A stretch of DNA of 52,021 nt from JBCCTX01 sp964468435. GTDB taxonomy: Bacteria; Bacteroidota; Bacteroidia; J057. The notes under the pieces were generated by a model. That model was not told where the DNA came from and searched no databases. It was given only the letters and a program-made list of their open reading frames with translations. The stretch lies in assembly GCA_964468435.1 (NCBI GenBank), contig CAYXVE010000038.1, positions 1 to 52,021 on the forward strand. Direction: 5' to 3'. The position numbers and the translations under genes were made by a program. Of this stretch, positions 16,987 through 24,977 are shown piece by piece. How positions within the stretch are numbered: the stretch's first letter is position 1; each line of letters begins with the position of its first letter.

Positions 16987-17682
16987 TCAATAATTCCCCA
17001 TGATCTCCTGCCCGAATTTTTCGGGATCGAAGATTTCTACTTTGTAATCAGCGGGGAGCTTGAAGATCATCTCCTCGACTTTACCCGGGCTTACATCACT
17101 ACAACTGATGATCATTTTCCCCATACCCATAGGCATATCGGAAACGATTTTTAAGGGGAAAGCATCTAGTCCCTCTACAAATACCTGTCCTACATTTCCA
17201 TTAGCTTCTACAGCTGGACGTTTAACCTTGATTTTATCTGTAGCCCAGATCTCCTGCGTAATGCTACCGGTAGGTGCATCTATTTTGACTTCGTATTTGC
17301 GACATTCATAACCAGCAATATCCATCTTCTCATCGGTCTTGATAATCTCAGGCGTCATATCAGCTTCTTCAGTGTCTGCCGTCTCCGGGTCTATCTTATA
17401 AGCTGTCTTGGAGCTGTGCTGGAGCATATAAGCGACACCGCTTTCATTATTGATCAGCCATTCGCCCATCATAGATTCCATCATCCCTCCTTTCATAGAG
17501 AATTTGATATCATTTTTTCCGATCAGATAATTGAACTCCTCAGGCATGAAGGCAGCAAACATTTCAGCATTTTCCCCATCCATACTTACATCAAATTTGA
17601 TTTTCCCTTCAAAATAATCCTGTGCGGTGGCTGTCATTCCCATTAGGAGAACCCCTAAAAATAAGCTGATGATTTTTTTCAT
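16987..17682 (-). CDS. DUF4412 domain secreted protein
   Basis: The 231-residue protein has a clear signal peptide (IISLFLGVLLMGMTATAQ, with cleavage expected after TAQ). The mature part, beginning YFEGKIKFDVSM and continuing through MKGGMMES, AYMLQHSSKTAYKID, AGYECRKYEV and EIWATDKI, matches the DUF4412 pattern common in Bacteroidota. It is probably a periplasmic beta-rich protein of unknown role. Two Met-rich stretches (GGMMESMM, DMPMGMGKM) might bind metal, but this is speculation. A 5' leader of about 200 bases precedes it. Confidence 0.87.
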   Translation of the reverse strand: MKKIISLFLGVLLMGMTATAQDYFEGKIKFDVSMDGENAEMFAAFMPEEFNYLIGKNDIKFSMKGGMMESMMGEWLINNESGVAYMLQHSSKTAYKIDPETADTEEADMTPEIIKTDEKMDIAGYECRKYEVKIDAPTGSITQEIWATDKIKVKRPAVEANGNVGQVFVEGLDAFPLKIVSDMPMGMGKMIISCSDVSPGKVEEMIFKLPADYKVEIFDPEKFGQEIMGNY

Positions 17683-17899
17683 GAATTGAATGATTAAAGT
17701 GTTCGTGATTTGTGATGTTCTATCTTACGACGATTTTGTTAAAAAAGATCACGTTTGAAAAGTTACAACGAAGATATACAACTCACCTATATGAAAACGG
17801 GTTTATTGAGCGTCTGTTTTATTCTTTTATCTACAGGATATCCTGCCTATGTGAAAAGTGCGTTTTACTCTTTGTCTCTCTAACATTATCAGTATCCAA

Positions 17900-18442
17900 A
17901 TGAACAGGAATTATGCTTTTTATGCAAAAGGGGTAGCATGGGTATGCATGCTTTGCCTCATATTTGTCTCTTGTAGCCCGGGAGATCAGCAACTTGATCA
18001 AATGGTCGCACAGCAGGAACCTGTCCTCAAATCATTCCCTCAGGTTGATGAAGCACTATGGCCATATTTCAGAACCTTTGAAGAGGAAGCTGCGGAAAGG
18101 AGAATACGCATTGACATCAACAGTCTTCACATTACTGGTGAGATCAGTGATCTGGATGGTGAACGCGTAGCTGGTCAATGCAATTACCATGGACGGCGCC
18201 CCAATCACGTTACCGTCGATTCAGAATTCTGGCGTAGGGCTTCAGCCAACTTACGGGAAATGATTGTCTATCATGAGCTAGGACATTGTGTCCTGTACAG
18301 AGGACATACAGAAGAGATCCTGCCCAATGGAATCTGTGCAAGCATTATGCGAAGTGGCTCTGAAGGATGCCGGGATAATTACAATTTTTTTACCAGAGAA
18401 TTTTATATTAATGAGTTGTTTGAAAACCAGCAGCTGAATTAA
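17900..18442 (+). CDS. Putative metallopeptidase lipoprotein
   Basis: The 180-residue protein has a lipoprotein signal ending FVSC (C25), so it should be membrane-anchored. It carries HELGHCVLYRGH at residues 125-136: an HExxH zinc motif with a third His seven residues after the second. That spacing is one residue longer than the classical metzincin HExxHxxGxxH, and it is followed by SIMRSG, which could be the Met-turn. Substrate unknown. The ATG at 17900 is chosen because the upstream in-frame start at 17858 would put a non-signal segment ahead of the lipobox. Confidence 0.8.
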   Translation: MNRNYAFYAKGVAWVCMLCLIFVSCSPGDQQLDQMVAQQEPVLKSFPQVDEALWPYFRTFEEEAAERRIRIDINSLHITGEISDLDGERVAGQCNYHGRRPNHVTVDSEFWRRASANLREMIVYHELGHCVLYRGHTEEILPNGICASIMRSGSEGCRDNYNFFTREFYINELFENQQLN

Positions 18443-18532
18443 TGACTGTTAAGGCTTGGTGAATCCAAGAGAAATCAACAAATGCCTTGTCGGTTATTTA
18501 TTAACATCATCCTATTTATCAAAAGGTAAAAA

Positions 18533-19501
18533 TTAATCTGTGCTTTTTTTCTTTGTTTCCTTTTCATATGCGGCCAGTATGGCTTTGACTAGTTTGTGCC
18601 TGACCACATCGCTGGCTTTCAGACTGATAAAGGCAATACCTTTGATCCCTTTTAGAAGATTTATGCTGTGTACTAGTCCCGATTTCTGCTTAGGTGGCAG
18701 GTCTATTTGGGTGATATCTCCCGTGATAATCATGCGAGAGTATTCTCCCAGGCGAGTAAGAAACATTTTAAGTTGAACCTCCGTTGCGTTTTGAGCCTCA
18801 TCCATGATGATGTAAGCATTGTTAAGGGTACGTCCACGCATATATGCCAGTGGGACGATTTCAATGATATTATTGGCAAGGTAGTATTTGAGTTTTTCAG
18901 AGTGGATCATGTCTTCCAGCGCGTCATACAGTGGACGTAGATAAGGATCTACCTTTTCTTTCATATCTCCAGGTAAAAAGCCCAGACTTTCTCCGGCATC
19001 TACGGCCGGCCGGCAAAGAACAATTTTCTTTACTTTTTTTTCTTTCAAGGCTCTTACTGCGAGGGCTACTGCGATATAGGTCTTACCTGTTCCAGCAGGT
19101 CCCACAGCGAAGATCACGTCATTTTTCAGTTCAGCCGCTACGATTTGCCGTTGACCAGTATTGCGGGGTTGGATGATACTACCACCACTACCATATACTA
19201 CGACCGTATCAGATTCTACTTGGGGAATACTTTCTCTGTCGTCCAGCGGAGTGAAGTCGAGTAGTTCGTGAAAGCGATTATCAGATATTTTCCCTTTTTT
19301 TCGTACTTCTTCCAGAAGGGCAGTGAGAATAGCTTTGAGTTTTTCAATTTTTTCTTCGTTTCCTTTAATCTTCAACTCATCTCCCCTCGCAACGATTTTT
19401 ACACCGGGAAATCCATCTTTGATCTGATGTAAGCGGGAGTCGTTGACCCCGTATACTTCAAGAGGGCTGATATCCTCTAATAAAAATGTGTATTCAGTCA
19501 A
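18533..19501 (-). CDS. phoH: PhoH family protein
   Basis: The 322-residue cytoplasmic ATPase has an N-terminal KH-like region (VNDSRLHQIKDGFPGVKIV) and the PhoH core. Walker A is GPAGTGKTYIAVALAV, followed by LCRPAVDAGESLGFLPGDMK and the Walker B IIMDEAQNA, then MFLTRLGEYSRMIITGD and LPPKQKSGL. PhoH proteins are linked to RNA metabolism, often with YbeY, but the exact reaction is not settled. It is divergent from the SAM hydrolase-family gene, and each is probably monocistronic. Confidence 0.94.
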   Translation of the reverse strand: MTEYTFLLEDISPLEVYGVNDSRLHQIKDGFPGVKIVARGDELKIKGNEEKIEKLKAILTALLEEVRKKGKISDNRFHELLDFTPLDDRESIPQVESDTVVVYGSGGSIIQPRNTGQRQIVAAELKNDVIFAVGPAGTGKTYIAVALAVRALKEKKVKKIVLCRPAVDAGESLGFLPGDMKEKVDPYLRPLYDALEDMIHSEKLKYYLANNIIEIVPLAYMRGRTLNNAYIIMDEAQNATEVQLKMFLTRLGEYSRMIITGDITQIDLPPKQKSGLVHSINLLKGIKGIAFISLKASDVVRHKLVKAILAAYEKETKKKSTD

Positions 19502-19625
19502 TATAAATATTAATTATATTTCGTTCAAGAAAAAACCATTAACTAAATTACACAATTTTACTTTTTATTTGCAATATTCAGTTATACATGGATATGTAAA
19601 GCGGTGAAAATGGGATGGATAATTT

Positions 19626-20411
19626 ATGGCTATCATAACACTAACATCTGACCTTGGAAATAAAAGCCATTATCCTGCTATCATTAAAGGTGTGATACTC
19701 AGCATTGTACCATCGGCAACTTTAGTGGATGTAACGCATAATATTTCCAGTTTTGACATTATAGAGGCAGCATATATCGTCAAACATATGTATAGCGCAT
19801 TTCCATCCGGTACTGTACACGTTGTCGCAGTAGACCCGGATTGTCATGAACAACAGCCTGCCATAGCTGTAGAGCATGCAGGACATATTTTTGTGGGTCC
19901 CGACAATGGAATCCTTCGACTGATCTGCGATAATGGTTCCGGCAAGGGAATTCATATCCCCAATGACCATAAACTTATACATGTGGAGCATGCCCAGTCG
20001 TTCCGTGCTGCTTCTACCTTCGCTCCGGTAGCTGCTTATCTGGCTGGAGGGGGAAAATTGTCAACGCTCGGCCCGCTCCGTGATATCCGTGATTTGAGGT
20101 GGGGGGAACCTAGTATGAGTGGTAATTGCCTAAGAGGAAAAATTATTTATATCGATAAATTTGGTAATGCTGTAACCAATATCAAGCGGGAGGATTTTAT
20201 GGAACTCAAAAATGGCAAGCGATTTGAGATATATGTTCGCAATGTCAGATTGAAACGTATTGTTAATACATATGCAGATGTAAGTAAAGCAGACGCATTG
20301 GCGATATTTGGAGAGAGTAAGCATCTGGAAATTGCCATGAGAGAAGCTTCTGCCGCAGAGCTATTGGGATTGAAAATAAACGACATGATAACAATTGAGT
20401 TTTCGAAATGA
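19626..20411 (+). CDS. SAM hydroxide adenosyltransferase family protein (DUF62)
   Basis: The 261-residue protein begins AIITLTSDLGNKSHYPAII, the SAM-binding start of the fluorinase/chlorinase/SAM hydrolase family, and continues with HVVAVDPDC, IFVGPDNGIL and YIDKFGNAVTNI. The family members characterised in bacteria and archaea split S-adenosylmethionine into adenosine and methionine using water; halogenases are rare. The family's usual TDFG...D start is here TSDLGNKSHY, so one acidic position is replaced by Ser. Hydrolase is more likely than halogenase, but unproven. Confidence 0.87.
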   Translation: MAIITLTSDLGNKSHYPAIIKGVILSIVPSATLVDVTHNISSFDIIEAAYIVKHMYSAFPSGTVHVVAVDPDCHEQQPAIAVEHAGHIFVGPDNGILRLICDNGSGKGIHIPNDHKLIHVEHAQSFRAASTFAPVAAYLAGGGKLSTLGPLRDIRDLRWGEPSMSGNCLRGKIIYIDKFGNAVTNIKREDFMELKNGKRFEIYVRNVRLKRIVNTYADVSKADALAIFGESKHLEIAMREASAAELLGLKINDMITIEFSK

Positions 20412-20478
20412 AAAGGTATTCTTTCGGTTTTACTGCTACTGATATATCCCAGCCAGCCCTTAAAAGAAATTTTCGTCC

Positions 20479-20486
20479 TATATTTG
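20479..20486 (+). promoter_or_regulatory. Candidate -7 element of the CHAT-TPR gene
   Basis: TATATTTG matches TAnnTTTG exactly, about 94 bases before the start codon at 20580. No well-spaced TTTG -33 element is visible, so the call rests on the -7 box alone. Confidence 0.3.
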
Positions 20487-20579
20487 TATCGCAGTGTGTG
20501 ATTTACTTTTTTATTGACGTAATACAAAATAATACATTGTCAGTTATCTGCTTAGGATGCTGATAAGCCGGAGGGAGTA

Positions 20580-23384
20580 ATGCCCGAGAATAAAAAAATA
20601 CCTGTGATCTTCCTTGCCCCTGCCAATAAAGGCCGCTCGGATTCAGTAGAAGCGCTTGAATCCGAACTGGAATCTATTGCTAGCATCCTCCAACCGATGG
20701 AGGAGAAAAGGGCCTGTACGATTATCCGAGAACGAGAGGAGGATAACGTATATTTTGTAGATATGGCTACCCAGATAGCCTACAAGGATCGTGTGGAGAT
20801 TATTCATATTGCAGGGGGAAGGCCCGGTAAGAGATATCTCCGGATGGACTCTGCATCCGGTGAGGTGGCTATGGATTTAGATGAGTTCACAGACCTCCTA
20901 GCGGAGTTTCCGCGCCTGACACTTGTCTTCATTACTGGCTGTGCTAATCCTCGTCTCACCAGAAAAATTCTGACTAAGACCCGTGCAGCAGTCATTCGCA
21001 TCGAAAGAGACCCAAGAAATAAAGAAGTAGTCAGGGAGTTTTATTCAAACCTTGCGAAAGGTTCTATCATCAAACGCTCTTTTGGTCAGGCAACTATCAA
21101 TTGTGGCGATCATCTGATGTACGAACTGATGACCTTACCTGAGCTAACGGCTCCTCCATTCCAGCGTAAGGATATCTTTGAAGGTTTGTATGCGAGAAAT
21201 GATTACAGGGAACAACTCGATTGGAAGTTAAGTCCTTCCTTTTATATTCTGGTAGATCAAAACCAGACTGATGGAGTGCACTACGATTATGCGCTTGAAG
21301 ATGAACGTCCCGCGAGAATTTCGCCCTGGTTAAAACCCATCATGGCAGGCATAACCTCTCTCATGGGCGTCGGACTGCTGCTATTCAGCTTGTTTTCTCA
21401 AGTTCCCAACCGCCTGGTGGATCAATTGGCCAGTAATACGATTTGCCCCTTTCCGGGTGAGAGTAATGCCTATAACATTCTCATACTCCCGTTTTTTCCA
21501 GATGAAGAATGTGGAAGGGAAGAAAATGATTACAAAGTCGCAGTGAAAGATGCCGTAGATCAGCTCAAGGTGGTCATGGATATGCCTGTAAATGTACAGT
21601 ATCATAATGCTCTTTGTCCTACAACCGATTTTTTTGCCAGTGGTGTAGGCGGTACTTGTAATGCTAATTTGGTGGTATGGGGAACATATTCTATTGAGGA
21701 TGAGGATGATCAGGGGCTCTCATATCGCTTTTCCACGATCAACCGTTATGGTGAAAATGAGTTGATCAGGGAAATGGGGGCGCCCTGGAAAATCAACAAT
21801 GGTGATGCAGAAGCACTAGAGAACGACGTCCGGGCTAGAATGAGAACGGTCATACAGTGGTCCAGAGCAATGCGGCTGTATCAATCAGGGCAATACGAAA
21901 AGGCTGCTGAGCGTTTCGAAATGTTGGCCAATACACAGAAAGAGACCTATGTAAGTATAGAGCAAATGATCGCAAGAGCACGAACAGAAATGGGCAATTA
22001 CGATCTGGCGATCCTCCACTACAATAAAGCTCTCAGTGTGAAACCGGATAACCCATCTTTGCTTATCGAGAAAAGTAACCTCAATATAGAGTTAGAAGCG
22101 TACGATGTGGCATTAGAGGATATCAACAAGGCTTTACAGCTTAATCCTGATTATGCTGACGCATATATCATACTTGGGATACTGTATAGATCACTCAACC
22201 ATCAGGATACAGCACTGCAGGAGTTCAATAAGGCTATTGTGATTGCACCTGATCATGCCGAGGCTTATCTGATGCGCGGTGGGCAATTTACTTTGATGGG
22301 AAGGGCAGATGCTGCTATGGCAGACTTTCAGCGAAGTATTGAAAAAGACCCCCGTAGCTCAGAGCCTTACAAAGCTATCGGAAAACTCCATGAAAAACTC
22401 AGCAATTATCCCGAGGCAATAGATGATTATCTGAAAGCAACCGAAATAAATCCTCAGGATTCTGAGGCCTGGTTTAAGCTAGGGGTACTGAATATGAGGT
22501 ACTCAAAGTATGAAAAAGCACTTTTGTGCCTTGCTGATGCTATCGAATTGAACCCGCAAAAGAGTGAGTATTACAGCCATCGTGCCCTCGTCTATACTCA
22601 CCTGAAGGTTGATTCACTTGCTATTAATGATGCCAATACTGCTGTCAGACTTGCGCCGGAAGACTGCTACTCCTATGCAGTAAGGGGGCAAGTACTGGTA
22701 GATGATTCAGAATATGCTTCTGCCAGTGAAGATTTTGAAAGAGCACTAAATATCGACCCTGAATGTGAAGATGCTTATTATGGTCTCGGGTTGCTGCATG
22801 AAGAACTTGGTAATGAGGACAAAGCGATAGACAATTTTACCAAAGCTATCGATTATTCAGATTACAAGGCTTTTGCCTATTGTAAAAGAGGATCTATATA
22901 TGAAGCTGAAGGTAAAAGAGATCAAGCAATGGAAGACTATAATGCAGCCATTGAATTAGATCCTAATCTGTCTCAGGCCTATAACTTCCGCGCAGATCTC
23001 TATGTACGCATGGGTAATCTGGATAAAGCACTAGCTGATTACAACACTGCCATACAGAAAGATAATGGAATGCCAGCTCCCTATTATAACCGTGGATTTT
23101 TTAACATGATGCAAGGAAATTACGATGAAGCCGTAAAAGATGTCAACAGGTCTATAGAGTTTTCAAAGAAGGGAACAGCGTTGCATTTTCAATTACTGGC
23201 CAGGATATATGCCCTTCAAAGAAAAGATTCACTTTTTTACGTGTATCTCAAAAAGTCCCTAGAAGAAAATATTCCGCTGTTTGAATTCCAGACAAACCCC
23301 GATTATGAATCCTATCAATCAAAACCGGAATTCATGGAAATCATCAGTAAGTATGAAGATGATACACAAAAGGAGACGAATTAA
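20580..23384 (+). CDS. CHAT-like pseudoprotease, TM, TPR protein (paralogue A)
   Basis: In order: a CHAT-like domain (about 1-230); one membrane helix (about 254-275); an extracytoplasmic domain opening CPFPG with YNILILPFF and LVVWGTY; about 13 TPR units from residue 440 on (for example AYIILGILYRSLNHQDTALQ); and a C-terminal module DSLFYVYLKKSLEENI...YESYQSKPEFMEII. The CHAT core shows IIHIAGG (H76), LVFITGCANP (C121) and FYSNLAKGSIIKRSFGQA. The second His of the usual HxxGHG is G80, so protease activity is unlikely. The domain order suggests a cytoplasmic CHAT-like sensor or scaffold coupled across the inner membrane to TPRs. Function unknown. A shorter paralogue lies at 24978-26774. Confidence 0.8.
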   Translation: MPENKKIPVIFLAPANKGRSDSVEALESELESIASILQPMEEKRACTIIREREEDNVYFVDMATQIAYKDRVEIIHIAGGRPGKRYLRMDSASGEVAMDLDEFTDLLAEFPRLTLVFITGCANPRLTRKILTKTRAAVIRIERDPRNKEVVREFYSNLAKGSIIKRSFGQATINCGDHLMYELMTLPELTAPPFQRKDIFEGLYARNDYREQLDWKLSPSFYILVDQNQTDGVHYDYALEDERPARISPWLKPIMAGITSLMGVGLLLFSLFSQVPNRLVDQLASNTICPFPGESNAYNILILPFFPDEECGREENDYKVAVKDAVDQLKVVMDMPVNVQYHNALCPTTDFFASGVGGTCNANLVVWGTYSIEDEDDQGLSYRFSTINRYGENELIREMGAPWKINNGDAEALENDVRARMRTVIQWSRAMRLYQSGQYEKAAERFEMLANTQKETYVSIEQMIARARTEMGNYDLAILHYNKALSVKPDNPSLLIEKSNLNIELEAYDVALEDINKALQLNPDYADAYIILGILYRSLNHQDTALQEFNKAIVIAPDHAEAYLMRGGQFTLMGRADAAMADFQRSIEKDPRSSEPYKAIGKLHEKLSNYPEAIDDYLKATEINPQDSEAWFKLGVLNMRYSKYEKALLCLADAIELNPQKSEYYSHRALVYTHLKVDSLAINDANTAVRLAPEDCYSYAVRGQVLVDDSEYASASEDFERALNIDPECEDAYYGLGLLHEELGNEDKAIDNFTKAIDYSDYKAFAYCKRGSIYEAEGKRDQAMEDYNAAIELDPNLSQAYNFRADLYVRMGNLDKALADYNTAIQKDNGMPAPYYNRGFFNMMQGNYDEAVKDVNRSIEFSKKGTALHFQLLARIYALQRKDSLFYVYLKKSLEENIPLFEFQTNPDYESYQSKPEFMEIISKYEDDTQKETN

Positions 23385-23482
23385 AGTTACAAAATAGGAA
23401 GTCGAATATTGAATGGTAATATTTTGCCTGACTGCAAAGATTAATATCCTCAAAAGGATCAGTATATATCCATGGTATGATA

Positions 23483-23495
23483 GCTCCGAAGGAGC
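23483..23495. repeat. Small palindrome GCTCC-GAA-GGAGC
   Basis: A perfect 5-bp stem with a GAA loop, followed by AATATGATTTTT. Similar gctcc...ggagc palindromes are, from memory, dispersed intergenic repeats in many Bacteroidota. It lies between the converging paralogue A and T9SS-protein genes and could act as a weak terminator. Confidence 0.45.
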
Positions 23496-23543
23496 AATAT
23501 GATTTTTCATTTTTTAAATATGGAATAGGAGGAGAAGGAAATA

Positions 23544-24527
23544 CTATCTGACTATGATTCTTTTTTGAACCATCTCTCCTATATGGTTTTTTATCTGAAG
23601 AAAATATATGCCTGTAGGGACATCAGATAAATTGATTATGTTTTGATAGCCATGGATGTGTTGACGATGTGAAATAGTCCGGCCATGCATATCAGTGATT
23701 TTGAGGGAAGCATTTTCAAGTTTTATAGAGCTTGTAATATAAAACATACCCTGTGTAGGGTTGGGATAAACATGAAAATCACAGTGATTATCTTCCAGAA
23801 TATCTCTTGTGGAAATATTTTTGGGACGCATTTGCGTAAGAAGTTGATCAACTTCGGCTTGTTCTTCTTTACTGGATTGGTCTATAATAGATACAGCTTC
23901 CATCGCTTCGCACCCACGTTGATCTCGGATTACAACAGTGTACATTCCTGGAGCTAGGTTTCTTGCTACAGGACTGTATTGTTCAGGCCTGGTATGCCAT
24001 GTGTAAGTGAACGATCCTTCGTGTCCAGGATCCAGATGAACAACGGCTGTACCATTGGAGATATCTTTGGAAAAAGCATCCGAAATTACCTCGGTTTCAG
24101 CTTTTATCTGGTATTTCATCCCAACATAAAAAGTATCGGTTTGTATATGGCCCCTTGAATCTCTAACCGTGATCGTATGTATGCCTGCGGAGAGTTGTTG
24201 ATATTCAGACTCTTTACTAAAGTTTAAGTTGTCCCATCGGAAAGATAATAGGGGATCATTTCCCTTTACAATTACCTTCGCTGCTCCATCATTCACACCA
24301 AAACAAGTTGCGTTTCTCAGCAGGTGAACCTCGATACTCCAGTCAGTAGAATCTGAGTAAAGCGCTGTAAGCTCTGAGAGAAGTGAAGTCTCAAACTTTG
24401 AATCAGAAAGATCAATGTGCTTAATGTCTTGATTATTAAAACGATTCATTCTATATGAAGCACCATATGTCAAGCATATCTGAAACAGAAGCACAAAACT
24501 AGTAAGGTAATATAGTAATCTTGTCAT
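23544..24527 (-). CDS. T9SS-exported SprB-repeat-like protein
   Basis: The 327-residue protein has an N-terminal signal peptide (LTSFVLLFQICLTYGAS). Two SprB-like repeat units follow: one around NATCFGVNDGAAKVIVKG...LSAGIHTITVRDSRG, and one around NGTAVVHLDPG...LAPGMYTVVIRDQRGC. The C-terminus is a type A sorting domain beginning FHVYPNPTQGMFYI and ending GEMVQKRIIV, which directs export and anchoring by the type IX secretion system. It is small for a surface adhesin. It lies antisense between the two CHAT-TPR paralogues, so it could be their surface partner, but position is the only support. Confidence 0.88.
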   Translation of the reverse strand: MTRLLYYLTSFVLLFQICLTYGASYRMNRFNNQDIKHIDLSDSKFETSLLSELTALYSDSTDWSIEVHLLRNATCFGVNDGAAKVIVKGNDPLLSFRWDNLNFSKESEYQQLSAGIHTITVRDSRGHIQTDTFYVGMKYQIKAETEVISDAFSKDISNGTAVVHLDPGHEGSFTYTWHTRPEQYSPVARNLAPGMYTVVIRDQRGCEAMEAVSIIDQSSKEEQAEVDQLLTQMRPKNISTRDILEDNHCDFHVYPNPTQGMFYITSSIKLENASLKITDMHGRTISHRQHIHGYQNIINLSDVPTGIYFLQIKNHIGEMVQKRIIVR

Positions 24528-24977
24528 GGTTCAATGTGTAAGCTTCTTGATAAGCACTTGCCTCATTTTCTTATGCCCCTAAATATTCTGAAATACAACT
24601 TCAAAAATAAACTTTATATCATATTTAACAATTCTTCTGTTAGAGATTTACAATAATTGCATATATTTTTCGTTTTAGTAGCATTTTTCTACCGCATCTG
24701 CGTAAATGCATGAGCGTATATGCAAGTAATAAAATTAATTCAAAAATTAAAATATGAAAGTAAAAAAATGATATGGAATTAATAGTAAACTATTATGAGT
24801 CTTACCTTTGCGGCTCTCGCAAATTCGGCAAAATATATCATAACCTTCTGTCCCAGGATGAATTAAATCATACAGTTCAGTGTTAAAAAGTGTCTGTTTG
24901 AACAGCTTGGTAAATCCGCCCCAAGTATTATTATTATGTTTAGTTCAAATATCAGATTGTTGTAGAATATTGTGGAT
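24528..24977. other. 450-base intergenic region
   Basis: Very AT-rich, between the divergent T9SS-protein and CHAT-TPR paralogue B genes. A TATGTTTA near 24936-24943 is one base from the -7 consensus and could serve paralogue B, but its -33 partner is poorly spaced. Imperfectly repeated tgcgtaaatgca/gcgtatatgca phrases lie near 24709-24723. No gene or RNA is evident. Confidence 0.5.

Noticed and set aside
19626..20411. SAM-dependent halogenase
   Set aside because: The family start and context fit the common SAM hydrolase branch; nothing specific to fluorinase or chlorinase loops can be seen.
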